A stretch of 64,000 bases of DNA from contig NZ_SLZG01000001.1 of the NCBI RefSeq assembly GCF_004341625.1, positions 496,001 through 560,000 on the forward strand, in the 5' to 3' direction. The DNA comes from Rhizobium sp. BK376. GTDB lineage: Bacteria; Pseudomonadota; Alphaproteobacteria; Rhizobiales; Rhizobiaceae. Positions 18,125-26,698 of this stretch are shown piece by piece (position 1 is the stretch's first letter; every line of letters begins with the position of its first letter). The notes under the pieces are model-generated. The model was not told the DNA's origin. It worked only from the letters and a program-made list of their open reading frames with translations, and searched no databases. The translations under genes and the position numbers were made by a program.

Positions 18125-19000
18125 ATGGATAATGAGGTAAAGGCACAGCCGAAGGTGCCGCGTGATTTCGAGAGCCTGCGCAGCACCATCATCGAGCGAA
18201 AGAATGCGATGCCGAAGCGGCTTGCGCAGGTCGCAGCCTTTGCCCTCAGCAACCCCGACGAAATCGCCTTCGGCACGACGGCCAGCATCGCTGCCGCCTC
18301 CGATGTGCAACCCTCGACGCTTGTGCGGCTGGCCCATCATCTCGGCTATGAGGGCTTTTCCGATCTGCAGAGCATCTTTCGCGAACGCCTGCGCGACCGG
18401 ACACTGAGCTATGAAGAGCGGCTGATTTCGCTGGAAGAGGCCGGCGGCGAAGACGAGGATGCCAATCTTCTCTCAGGCTTCATCACGGCGGCCAGCCAAT
18501 CGATCAACCGGCTTGCCGCGACCGTCGAGACCGACACTTTCGCAAGGGCGGTCGACATACTGGCAGCGGCAGAAACCATCTATCTAATCGCCAAGCGCCG
18601 CTCCTATCCGCTGACGGCGCATATGACCTATGCCTTCTCGAAACTGAATATCCGCCACCAGATCGTCGCCTCGCCCAACGGTGTCGATCCCGAACTCGTG
18701 CAGTTCGCCACGCCCAAGGACGCGGCAATCGCCGCCAGTTTTTCCCCCTATGCAGCCGATAGCCTTGTTCAAAGCCAGGAGCTGGCGAACCGCGGCGTTC
18801 CCGTGATCGCGATTACCGATTCGGCCTTCTCGCCGCTTGCCGCCTGCGCCACGCATTGGTTCGAGATTGCGGAGGCGGATTTTGCCGGCTTTCGCTCGCT
18901 CTCGGCGTCCATGGCGCTCACCATGGCCCTGCCTGTTGCCATTGCCGAACGGCGGCGCAAACGTTCCGGCACAAAACACACTGCGCGGAAAATGGAATAA
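18125..19000 (+). CDS. iolR: RpiR/MurR-type transcriptional regulator, probable IolR
   Basis: A 291-residue repressor with an N-terminal RpiR helix-turn-helix domain (ALSNPDEIAFGTTASIAAAS then TLVRLAHHLGYEGFSDLQ, residues about 30-90) and a C-terminal SIS sugar-phosphate-binding domain (about 130-260). The start was set at ATG 18125, which has GAAGGG upstream; an upstream in-frame ATG at 18083 would overlap the candidate operator. It stands immediately before iolC on the same strand and opposite a cyclitol-type dehydrogenase, the arrangement known for IolR in Sinorhizobium meliloti. The ligand is presumably an inositol-pathway intermediate. Confidence 0.88.
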   Translation: MDNEVKAQPKVPRDFESLRSTIIERKNAMPKRLAQVAAFALSNPDEIAFGTTASIAAASDVQPSTLVRLAHHLGYEGFSDLQSIFRERLRDRTLSYEERLISLEEAGGEDEDANLLSGFITAASQSINRLAATVETDTFARAVDILAAAETIYLIAKRRSYPLTAHMTYAFSKLNIRHQIVASPNGVDPELVQFATPKDAAIAASFSPYAADSLVQSQELANRGVPVIAITDSAFSPLAACATHWFEIAEADFAGFRSLSASMALTMALPVAIAERRRKRSGTKHTARKME

Positions 19001-19042
19001 ATATTCCGAATTGACAAAATATCGGAACCAATGTTTCATTAT
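18994..19042 (+). promoter_or_regulatory. Candidate iolC promoter with IolR boxes
   Basis: An exact GGAA-TAAATA-TTCC palindrome (18994-19007) overlaps the iolR stop codon. A -35-like TTGACA (19011-19016) follows it, then a second imperfect box GGAA-CCAATG-TTTC (19024-19037) in the spacer. A -10-like CATTAT ends near 19042. The arrangement fits repression of iolCDEB by IolR. Confidence 0.55.
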
Positions 19043-19098
19043 GCCAACCAGATGCAGACACCGGGAGATGTCTGCCGCGATCTTTACGGGAGGACATC

Positions 19099-21033
19099 AT
19101 GGCGCCATCCAATCCCGGCTCCTCGCCGGAGCCAACCCTCGATGTGATCACCATCGGCCGTTCCTCCGTCGATCTCTACGGTCAGCAGATCGGCTCGAGA
19201 CTCGAGGACATTGCCAGCTTTGCCAAATCGGTCGGCGGCTGCCCGTCGAACATTGCGATCGGCACGGCGCGGCTGGGGCTCAAATCGGGTCTGATCACGC
19301 GTGTCGGCGATGAACAGATGGGCCGCTTCATCCGCGAGCAGGCGGCGCGCGAAGGCGTTGCGACCGATGGGATCGTCACGGACAAAGAGCGGCTGACGGC
19401 GCTGGTGCTTCTTGCCGTCGAGGCGGAAGGCGTCTCGCCGATGATCTTCTACCGCAGCGACTGCGCCGACATGGCGCTTTGCGAGGAGGATATAGACGAA
19501 AGCTTCATCCGTTCGTCCGGTGCCGTGCTGGTATCGGGTACGCATTTTTCCAAGCCGAACACCGAAGCTGCACAGCGCAAGGCGATCCGCATCATCAAGG
19601 CCAACGGCGGCAAGGTGATTTTCGACATCGACTACCGGCCGAACCTCTGGGGTCTTGCCGGCCATGCGGAAGGCTTCGAGCGCTACGTCAAGTCCGATCG
19701 GGTTACCGACAAGATGAAGACGACGCTGCCCGACTGCGATCTCATCGTCGGCACCGAAGAGGAAATCCTGATCGCATCCGGCGCCGACGACGTGCTCGGA
19801 GCGCTGAAGGAAATCCGCCGCCTGTCATCGGCAACAATCGTGCTGAAGCGCGGCGCCATGGGCTGCATCGTCTATGACGGACCGATTTCCGACAATCTCG
19901 AGGATGGCATTGTCGGCCAGGGCTTTCCGATCGAGGTCTTCAACGTACTCGGCGCCGGCGATGCCTTCATGTCCGGCTTCCTGCGCGGCTGGCTGAAGGG
20001 CGAAGCGCTAAAGACCTGCGCCACATGGGCGAATGCCTGCGGCGCCTTCGCGGTCTCCCGCCTGCTCTGCGCGCCGGAATATCCGACCTGGGCGGAACTC
20101 GACTTCTTCCTGACCAAGGGAAGCAAGCACCGGGCGCTGCGCAAGGACGAGACGATCAACCACATCCACTGGGCTTCGACCCGTCGAGACGAGATTCCGC
20201 TGCTGATGGCGCTGGCGATCGACCACCGCTCGCAGCTCGTCAGCGTCTGCGACGAACTCAACGTGCCTTATGAGCGAATCGTCGCCTTCAAGCGGCTGGC
20301 CGTCGAGGCTGCCGCGCGCGTCGCCAATGGCCGGCAAGGCTACGGCATGCTGATCGACGAGCGATTCGGCCGCGACGCCTTCTTCGATGCCGCAACCAAG
20401 AACTTTTCCTGGATCGGTCGTCCGGTGGAGCTGCCGGGCTCGAAACCGCTGCGCTTCGAATTCAGCCAAGACATCGGCTCTCAGCTGGTGGAATGGCCGA
20501 CGAACCATTGCATCAAATGTCTCTGCTTCTATCATCCCGACGATCCGGCGGATCTGAAGACCGAGCAGCAGGAGAAGCTCCGTACGCTCTTTGAAGCAGC
20601 GCGCAAGGTCGGCCGTGAGCTGCTGGTCGAGATCATTTCCAGCAAGAACGGACCTTTGACCGACGACACCGTCTCGACCGCCATGGAAGAACTCTACGCG
20701 CTCGGCATCAAGCCGGACTGGTGGAAGCTGGAGCCGCAGGCCTCGGCGGCGGCATGGAAAAAAATCGATGCCGTGATTGCCAAAAATGATCCATGGTGCC
20801 GCGGTATCGTGCTGCTTGGCCTGGAGGCGCCGGCGGAGGAATTGCTGAAAGGTTTCGAGGCGACGCTCGCCGCACCATCGGTCAAGGGCTTTGCCGTCGG
20901 CCGGACGATCTTTGCCGATGCCGCCCGCGCCTGGATGTCTGGCGGCATGAACGACGAGGAAGCGATATGGGATATGGCCGGACGCTTCAGGCATCTGACG
21001 GAAGCGTGGCTTAGGACGCGCGGTTTGAATTGA
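19099..21033 (+). CDS. iolC: 5-dehydro-2-deoxygluconokinase IolC fused to a DUF2090 domain
   Basis: A 644-residue two-domain protein. Residues about 10-330 form a PfkB/ribokinase-family kinase (VGGCPSNIAIGTARLG; active-site motif LGAGDAFMSGFLRGW near 284), which phosphorylates 2-deoxy-5-keto-gluconate. Residues about 340-644 are a DUF2090 domain beginning with IHWASTRRDEIPLLMALAIDHR, a sequence reminiscent of class I aldolases. In rhizobia the fused part may carry out the following aldolase (IolJ) step; that is inference. GGGAGGA precedes the ATG. It is the first gene of iolCDEB, downstream of the candidate IolR boxes. Confidence 0.94.
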   Translation: MAPSNPGSSPEPTLDVITIGRSSVDLYGQQIGSRLEDIASFAKSVGGCPSNIAIGTARLGLKSGLITRVGDEQMGRFIREQAAREGVATDGIVTDKERLTALVLLAVEAEGVSPMIFYRSDCADMALCEEDIDESFIRSSGAVLVSGTHFSKPNTEAAQRKAIRIIKANGGKVIFDIDYRPNLWGLAGHAEGFERYVKSDRVTDKMKTTLPDCDLIVGTEEEILIASGADDVLGALKEIRRLSSATIVLKRGAMGCIVYDGPISDNLEDGIVGQGFPIEVFNVLGAGDAFMSGFLRGWLKGEALKTCATWANACGAFAVSRLLCAPEYPTWAELDFFLTKGSKHRALRKDETINHIHWASTRRDEIPLLMALAIDHRSQLVSVCDELNVPYERIVAFKRLAVEAAARVANGRQGYGMLIDERFGRDAFFDAATKNFSWIGRPVELPGSKPLRFEFSQDIGSQLVEWPTNHCIKCLCFYHPDDPADLKTEQQEKLRTLFEAARKVGRELLVEIISSKNGPLTDDTVSTAMEELYALGIKPDWWKLEPQASAAAWKKIDAVIAKNDPWCRGIVLLGLEAPAEELLKGFEATLAAPSVKGFAVGRTIFADAARAWMSGGMNDEEAIWDMAGRFRHLTEAWLRTRGLN

Positions 21034-21040
21034 GAATTTA

Positions 21041-21167
21041 CCCTCCCCTTGAGGGGGAGGGTCGAGCGAAGCGAGGGGTGGGGTGATCTGCCGCGATCTC
21101 ATACGTTGAGGCGTGTCACCCCTACCCGCGCGTTCCGCGCGACCTCCCCCCTCAAAGGGGAGGTTAA
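21041..21167. repeat. Palindromic intergenic element between iolC and iolD
   Basis: The element begins CCCTCCCCTTGAGGGGGAGG and ends CCTCCCCCCTCAAAGGGGAGG-like, and each end is itself a hairpin. The two halves are imperfect inverted repeats (..GAGGGGTGGGGTGAT / GTGTCACCCCTAC..). The type is common in Rhizobium intergenic DNA. It lies between two genes of one operon. Confidence 0.75.
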
Positions 21168-21198
21168 GGCAAATAGAGCGAAGGTTCGGGAGGACCCG

Positions 21199-23049
21199 AT
21201 GGGCAAGACGATCAGACTGACGATGGCGCAGGCCGTCGCACATTTCCTCGCCAAGCAGATGACCGTGATCGACGGCAAGACGGTGCCGATCTTCGGCGGT
21301 GTCTGGGCGATCTTCGGTCACGGCAATGTCGCGGGCATGGGCGAAGCGCTCTACCAGGTTCGCGAGGAACTGCCGACCTATCGCGCCCATAACGAGCAGG
21401 GCATGGCGCATGCCGCGATCGCCTATGCCAAGGCGAGCTTCCGCCGGCGCTTCATGGCCTGCACGACCTCGATCGGCCCCGGTGCGCTCAACATGATCAC
21501 TGCTGCGGGCGTTGCACATGTCAACCGCATCCCCGTCCTCTTCCTGCCCGGCGACGTCTTTGCCAATCGCGCGCCCGATCCCGTGTTGCAGCAGATCGAG
21601 GATTTCGGCGACGGTACGGTTTCGGCCAATGACGCCTTCCGTTCCGTTTCCCGTTATTTCGACCGGATCACCCGACCCGAGCAGATCATGTCGGCGCTGA
21701 AGCGGGCCATGCAGGTTCTGACCGATCCGCTCGATTGCGGTCCCGTCACGCTGGCGCTCTGCCAGGATGTCCAAGCCGAAGCCTTCGACTATCCCGAGAG
21801 CTTTTTTGCCGAGCATGTCTGGACGCATCGCCGGCCGCAGCCTGACGCCGATGAACTGGCCAACGCCATCGCCCTGATCCGCAAGGCCGAACGGCCCGTG
21901 ATCATCGCCGGCGGCGGCGTGCTCTATTCACAGGCGACCAAGGAGCTGACGAGCTTTGCTGAAACGCACGGCATTCCCGTTGTGGTTACCCAAGCCGGCA
22001 AGTCGGCGATCGACGAACGCCATCCGCTGGCGCTCGGCTCCGTCGGCGTGACGGGAACCTCAGCCGCCAATGCGATTGCCGAGGAAACCGATCTTGTGAT
22101 CGCGGTCGGCACGCGCTGCCAGGATTTCACGACAGGTTCCTGGGCGCTCTTCAAGAACGAAAAGCTTCAGATGATCGGGCTCAATATCGCCGCCTATGAT
22201 GCCGTGAAGCACAATAGTCACCCCCTGGTGACCGATGCCCGCGAGGGGCTCAAGGCCCTGTCCGCCGGCCTCTCCGGCTGGAAGGCATGGCCAGCGCTCT
22301 CTGAGAAGGCCGCGAGCGAAAAGAAAGTCTGGATGGAAGCCGCCGCCAAGGCGATGGCGCCGACCAATGCCGCCCTGCCCTCGGATGCGCAGGTCATCGG
22401 CGCCGTGTCGCGCACTATGGGCGGCGAAAACACGATCCTGCTCTGCGCCGCCGGCGGCCTGCCGGGCGAATTGCATAAGCTGTGGCCGGCCACCGCGCCG
22501 GGCAGCTACCACATGGAATACGGCTTTTCCTGCATGGGATACGAGATCGCCGGCGGGCTCGGCGCCAAGATGGCGCGGCCGGACAAGGACGTCGTCGTTA
22601 TGGTCGGCGACGGCTCCTACATGATGCTGAATTCCGAGCTGGCGACCTCGGTCATGCTCGGCCTGAAGATAACTATCGTCCTGCTAGATAATCGCGGCTA
22701 TGGCTGCATCAACCGCCTGCAGATGGCGACCGGCGGGGCTAACTTCAACAATCTGCTGAAGGATGCCCGCCACGAGATCATGCCGGAGATCGACTTCCGG
22801 GCACATGCAGCTGCAATGGGTGCGGTTGCAGTCAAGGTCTCCTCGATTTCGGAGTTGGAACAGGCGATCGAGGCTTCGAAGAAGAACGACCGCAGCTCCG
22901 TCATCGTCATCGACACCGATCCGCTGATCACCACGGATGAAGGCGGCCACTGGTGGGATGTCGCCGTGCCCGAGGTCAGTCCTCGCGATGAGGTCAACAA
23001 GGCCCGTGCGGCCTATGAGAAGGCGCTGACCGCGCAGAAAATCGGCTAA
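21199..23049 (+). CDS. iolD: 3D-(3,5/4)-trihydroxycyclohexane-1,2-dione acylhydrolase IolD
   Basis: A 616-residue thiamine-diphosphate enzyme that opens the ring of the diketo-inositol intermediate to 5-deoxy-glucuronate. It has the N-terminal pyrimidine-binding region with catalytic-type Glu in RAHNEQGMAHAAIAYAK, a central domain, and the ThDP/Mg motif MVGDGSYMMLNSEL...LLDNRGYGC (about residues 466-505). The start was placed at ATG 21199 with GGGAGGA upstream; an earlier in-frame ATG would place the palindromic element inside the protein. It follows iolC and precedes iolE. Confidence 0.95.
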   Translation: MGKTIRLTMAQAVAHFLAKQMTVIDGKTVPIFGGVWAIFGHGNVAGMGEALYQVREELPTYRAHNEQGMAHAAIAYAKASFRRRFMACTTSIGPGALNMITAAGVAHVNRIPVLFLPGDVFANRAPDPVLQQIEDFGDGTVSANDAFRSVSRYFDRITRPEQIMSALKRAMQVLTDPLDCGPVTLALCQDVQAEAFDYPESFFAEHVWTHRRPQPDADELANAIALIRKAERPVIIAGGGVLYSQATKELTSFAETHGIPVVVTQAGKSAIDERHPLALGSVGVTGTSAANAIAEETDLVIAVGTRCQDFTTGSWALFKNEKLQMIGLNIAAYDAVKHNSHPLVTDAREGLKALSAGLSGWKAWPALSEKAASEKKVWMEAAAKAMAPTNAALPSDAQVIGAVSRTMGGENTILLCAAGGLPGELHKLWPATAPGSYHMEYGFSCMGYEIAGGLGAKMARPDKDVVVMVGDGSYMMLNSELATSVMLGLKITIVLLDNRGYGCINRLQMATGGANFNNLLKDARHEIMPEIDFRAHAAAMGAVAVKVSSISELEQAIEASKKNDRSSVIVIDTDPLITTDEGGHWWDVAVPEVSPRDEVNKARAAYEKALTAQKIG

Positions 23050-23076
23050 ATGGATACTGAGCGTTAGCGCAAGGAG

Positions 23077-23220
23077 CCCCTCATCCGCCCTTCGGGCGCC
23101 TTCTCCCCGTTGGGGAGAAGGGGGAACGAGACGGCGCGGCATCCCCTTCTCCCCACGGGGGTCCGAAGGACGGGACGAGACCGGTGGCTCGTCCCCGGGT
23201 GGCGGCAGCCGGATGAGGGG
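23077..23220. repeat. Palindromic intergenic element between iolD and iolE
   Basis: Terminal inverted repeats CCCCTCATCCG (23077-23087) and CGGATGAGGGG (23210-23220) enclose a GC-rich core with the internal hairpin CCTTCTCCCCGTTGGGGAGAAGG. It is a widespread rhizobial intergenic palindrome type, different in sequence from the element before iolD. Confidence 0.8.
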
Positions 23221-23262
23221 GCCGCGCTCACTGATTTGAGAGAATGACGAGGAGAAATAGCA

Positions 23263-24180
23263 ATGAAGGCCAAACTCGGCATGTCGCCCATCGCGTGGTG
23301 GAACGACGATCTTCCTGAACTCAGCGACGACGTATCGCTGGAGGAATGCCTGCGGCAATCACGCGGCGCCGGCTTTACCGGCATGGAACAGGGACGCCGC
23401 TTCCCCAATAATCCCGCCGAGATGCTGCCGATCCTGCGCGCGGCTGACGTCACACTCTGCGGCGGCTGGTTCTCGGGCACGCTCGTCAATGAAGAGCTTG
23501 CCTCCAACAAGGACCGCATCGGGCCGATGATCGAGCTCTTCAAGGCGGTCAACGCGCCGTGCATCGTCTATGGCGAAGTCGGCCGCTCGATCCAGGGCGA
23601 CCGCTCGAAACCGCTCGCGACCAAGCCACGACTCTCGGACGACGAGATGAAGGCCTATGGCCGCCGCGTCACCGAATTCGGCGAATGGTGCGCCGATCAG
23701 GGCATGCCGCTTTCGTACCATCATCACATGGCCGCGGTCGTCGAGACGGAGCCGGAACTCGATGCCTTCATGCGCAACTCAGGCGCGGGCATTCCGCTTC
23801 TGCTGGACGCAGGGCACCTCGCCTTTGCCGGCGGCGACGTGCTGCGGGCGATCGACAATCACCATGCCCGCATCAACCACGTTCACGTCAAGGATATCCG
23901 CCAGCCTGTTATCGACGGGCTCGATCGTAACCGGCAATCCTTCCTCGACGCGGTGGCGCTCGGTGCCTTCACCGTGCCGGGCGACGGCTCGCTCGATTTC
24001 GGCGCGATCGTCAAGCGCTTTGCCGATTACGGCTATGAGGGCTGGTTCGTCGTCGAGGCCGAGCAGGATCCGCGCAAGGCGCCGCCGCAGAAGATGGCCG
24101 AGATCGGCCATGCGGAGCTGATGCGTGTGATGACGGCTGCGGGCTATACGGTGGAGACGGAAGGGTTTCCGAAGGGGTGA
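23263..24180 (+). CDS. iolE: Inosose dehydratase IolE
   Basis: A 305-residue TIM-barrel protein of the xylose-isomerase-like/AP-endonuclease-2 superfamily. IolE dehydrates 2-keto-myo-inositol to the diketo compound used by IolD. Family features are MSPIAWWNDDLPEL at the N-terminus, the metal-ligand histidines in LSYHHHMAAVVE and LLLDAGHLAFAGGD, INHVHVKDIR, and a C-terminal EGWFVVEAEQDP. GAGGAGAAA lies before the ATG. It is the third gene of iolCDEB. Confidence 0.94.
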   Translation: MKAKLGMSPIAWWNDDLPELSDDVSLEECLRQSRGAGFTGMEQGRRFPNNPAEMLPILRAADVTLCGGWFSGTLVNEELASNKDRIGPMIELFKAVNAPCIVYGEVGRSIQGDRSKPLATKPRLSDDEMKAYGRRVTEFGEWCADQGMPLSYHHHMAAVVETEPELDAFMRNSGAGIPLLLDAGHLAFAGGDVLRAIDNHHARINHVHVKDIRQPVIDGLDRNRQSFLDAVALGAFTVPGDGSLDFGAIVKRFADYGYEGWFVVEAEQDPRKAPPQKMAEIGHAELMRVMTAAGYTVETEGFPKG

Positions 24181-24193
24181 TAGGGTCGCAAGG

Positions 24194-24345
24194 CCTCTCC
24201 CCAACCCCTCCCCACAAGGGGGAGGGACTTAATTCGCGGCGCCCCCTCGCCAAATTCGGGCCTCCAGCTGAATGCAATGTGTCTGCGGGAATGCAGACGG
24301 TGCAGCGGGTTGGCCCCTCCCCTTGTGAGGAGGGGTTGGAGAGGG
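24194..24345. repeat. Palindromic intergenic element between iolE and iolB
   Basis: The ends are imperfect inverted repeats: CCTCTCCCCAACCCCTCCCC at the left and AGGAGGGGTTGGAGAGGG at the right, around a unique core of about 100 bases. This is the third element in the operon and is unlike the other two in its core. Confidence 0.75.
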
Positions 24346-24376
24346 AATTTCTCGAAACAACTGAGGAGAAACACCC

Positions 24377-25174
24377 ATGCCAAACCTCAAGGTAAAACCA
24401 TCCGGCACCCATGGCCGCGTCACGCATGTCACTCCCGAAAACGCGGGTTGGACTTATGTCGGCTTCGACATGCATCGGCTGAAGGCGGGCGAAACCGTGT
24501 CGGGCGAGACGGGCGAGCGCGAGGTCTGCCTCGTCTGGGTCAGCGGCAAGGGCACGGCGAAGGCAGGCACGCGGGATTTCGGGCTGCTCGGCGAGCGCAT
24601 GAGCCCGTTTGACGGCGCGCCGCATGCGCTCTACATCCCAATGGAATCGACATGGACGGTCATCGCCGAGACGGATCTCGAGCTTGCGGTCTGCTCGGCG
24701 CCGGGCGGCGGCAGCTATGAGGCGAAGGCGATCCCGCCGGGGACGCATCCGGCGCTGACACGCGGCAAGGGCACGAATGTGCGCTACGTCAACAATATCA
24801 TGCCGGAGGACGACGGCTCGGCGCATTCGCTGCTCGTCGTGGAGGTGATCACGCCGGGCGGCCACACCTCATCCTATCCGCCGCACAAACATGATCAGGA
24901 CGACCTGCCGAACGAGAGCTTTCTGGAGGAGACCTATTACCACCGGCTCAACCCGCCGCAGGGCTTCGGCTTCCAGCGAGTCTATACGGACGATCGCTCG
25001 CTCGATGAGGTGATGGCGCTGGAAGACGGCGACGTGACGCTGGTGCCCAAGGGCTACCATCCCTGCGCCGCCTGCCATGGCTATGATCTCTATTATCTCA
25101 ACGTCATGGCCGGGCCGAAGCGCGTCTGGAAATTCCACAACGCCGTCGAGCATGAGTGGCTGTTGAAGGCGTGA
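24377..25174 (+). CDS. iolB: 5-deoxy-glucuronate isomerase IolB
   Basis: A 265-residue bicupin enzyme that converts 5-deoxy-D-glucuronate to 2-deoxy-5-keto-D-gluconate, the substrate of IolC. The metal-binding cupin cluster is visible in SYPPHKHDQDDLPNESFLEETYYHR (His, His, Glu), with GFQRVYTDDRSLDE and GDVTLVPKGYHPCAACHGYDLYYLNVMAGP after it. TGAGGAGAAAC precedes the ATG. It closes the iolCDEB unit and is followed by a perfect hairpin. Confidence 0.95.
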   Translation: MPNLKVKPSGTHGRVTHVTPENAGWTYVGFDMHRLKAGETVSGETGEREVCLVWVSGKGTAKAGTRDFGLLGERMSPFDGAPHALYIPMESTWTVIAETDLELAVCSAPGGGSYEAKAIPPGTHPALTRGKGTNVRYVNNIMPEDDGSAHSLLVVEVITPGGHTSSYPPHKHDQDDLPNESFLEETYYHRLNPPQGFGFQRVYTDDRSLDEVMALEDGDVTLVPKGYHPCAACHGYDLYYLNVMAGPKRVWKFHNAVEHEWLLKA

Positions 25175-25186
25175 TCCTCGGCTTCT

Positions 25187-25219
25187 CCCTCATTCCTGTG
25201 CTTGTCACAGGAATGAGGG
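25187..25219. repeat. Perfect 14-bp inverted repeat after iolB
   Basis: CCCTCATTCCTGTG and CACAGGAATGAGGG are exactly complementary around a 5-base loop. It lies between convergent iolB and the MATE gene and could end transcription, though no T-tract follows. The ATTCCTGTG/CACAGGAAT core is a recurring rhizobial palindrome. Confidence 0.75.
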
Positions 25220-25262
25220 TCAAGTTTGCCGGCGCGGCTGCACTATCAAGCGGCACGCCTCA

Positions 25263-26630
25263 TCAAGCGGGCAACAACCCATACCGCCAGCCGCGCGCCT
25301 TCGCGAGCCTTGAGAGCACGACGGCGCCGATGACGAGCATGCCGCATTCCGCAAAGACCGGAACCATCCAGATGCCGATTTCGCCGAAGATGCGCGGCAG
25401 CAGGAAGGTCAGCGGCAGTATGAAGACATAGGGCCGCGACAGGCCGAAGATGGCTGCCCTCTTGGCATCACCGATCGCCTGAAAATATCCTGACAGCACG
25501 ATCATCTGGCCGAAGAGGAAATAGGCGCCGACCGTCCAGGGCAGGATGCGGGAAACCTCGGCGATGAGAACGGGATCGGCGACGAAGATGGCGCCTAGCC
25601 GGGTCGCAAGACTTTCGACCGACAGCTCTACGGCGGCGCAATAGATGAGGGCCGACAGAAGCGCGATCTGCACGCTGCGCCCAACGCGATCCATTCGTCC
25701 GGCGCCAAAGTTGTTGCCGCAGATCGTTTGGAAGGCGATGTTGAGGCCGAGCAGTGGCAGGTAGGCGAAGGTCATGATCCGGGTGATGATGCCGTAGGCG
25801 CCGACGGTCGCGACATAGTTCGAGCTTTCGAAGAGCGACAGGTTGAAGATGACCGCCGCCGATCCCAGCGAAATACCGATGAAGCCGAGGCTCATCGGCG
25901 CGCCCAGCGCGATGATCGCCTGCCATTCGCGCGGATGAAATGTCCTGATGGGGCGAAGTGCCGAGGCATGCCGCCAGCGGAAAAGCAGGACGGCCGCGAG
26001 GCAGATCGCCTGCGCGGCAACGGTGCCGATGGCGGAGCCTGCAACGCCCCACTGCATGACAGCAATGAGGAACCAGTTGGCGAGGATATTGAGCAGCGTC
26101 GAAGCAAGCGTGACCGCCGTCATGAAGCCAATCCGCCCCTCGCATCTGAGGGCATCGATGTTGAGCGACAGGAAGAAGGCAACCGGCGAGGAAGCGATCA
26201 TGACCGCCATGAACTGCCCGGCATAGGCCGCGACTCGGCCATCTCCCGCTGCCGCCGCTTCTATGATGCCGGGGCCGATCAGCCAATAAACGGCGTTCAG
26301 CGCTGATATAACAAGGATAGCAAGGACATGGGCAGCGGCGAAGGTCTGGCGGGCAGCCTCGCGATTTCCGGCGCCGAACTGGCGCGCCAGGATGCTCGCC
26401 ATGCCGTTCGACACCAGCGACTGCAGCGCCACCATCACCATCAGGCCGGGGAAGATCAGCGTCACGGCCGAAAGCGCGTCGGGACCGACATAGGCTCCGA
26501 GAAAATAGGCATCGACCACGGCAAAAAAGCCGCTGATCGTGGTGATCAGGATGATCGGCGCTGCCGTGCGGGCAAAGACCTGCGGCAGCGGGCCGGTGAG
26601 AAAGCTATTCTGTTCGGGATTGTCTCTCAT
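25263..26630 (-). CDS. MATE family multidrug/metabolite efflux transporter
   Basis: A 455-residue inner-membrane protein with about 12 hydrophobic segments and the twofold-repeated organisation of MATE exporters. The first half has SGFFAVVDAYFLGAYVG, SLVSNGMASILARQFGAG and TLLNILANWFLI; the second half has GAPMSLGFIGISLG, GLNIAFQTICGNNFGAG and PWTVGAYFLFGQMIVLSGYFQAIGDAKRA. These exporters use Na+ or H+ gradients; the substrate is not predictable. It is convergent with iolB. Confidence 0.93.
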   Translation of the reverse strand: MRDNPEQNSFLTGPLPQVFARTAAPIILITTISGFFAVVDAYFLGAYVGPDALSAVTLIFPGLMVMVALQSLVSNGMASILARQFGAGNREAARQTFAAAHVLAILVISALNAVYWLIGPGIIEAAAAGDGRVAAYAGQFMAVMIASSPVAFFLSLNIDALRCEGRIGFMTAVTLASTLLNILANWFLIAVMQWGVAGSAIGTVAAQAICLAAVLLFRWRHASALRPIRTFHPREWQAIIALGAPMSLGFIGISLGSAAVIFNLSLFESSNYVATVGAYGIITRIMTFAYLPLLGLNIAFQTICGNNFGAGRMDRVGRSVQIALLSALIYCAAVELSVESLATRLGAIFVADPVLIAEVSRILPWTVGAYFLFGQMIVLSGYFQAIGDAKRAAIFGLSRPYVFILPLTFLLPRIFGEIGIWMVPVFAECGMLVIGAVVLSRLAKARGWRYGLLPA

Positions 26631-26698
26631 CTTGTAAAATCCATTAATCGGCCTCCCGCGAAAGCGAGATGGTCGACGAGAACCACAGGTTGACGCAA

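Noticed and set aside
21049..21198. N-terminal extension of iolD through the intergenic repeat
   Set aside because: It would translate a palindromic element into Arg-rich sequence; the ATG at 21199 has GGGAGGA and the conserved start of IolD.
20008..21828. Long 606-codon open frame antisense to iolC/iolD
   Set aside because: It spans the intergenic repeat and two well-supported genes on the other strand, with no ribosome site or protein features; a product of high GC third-position bias.
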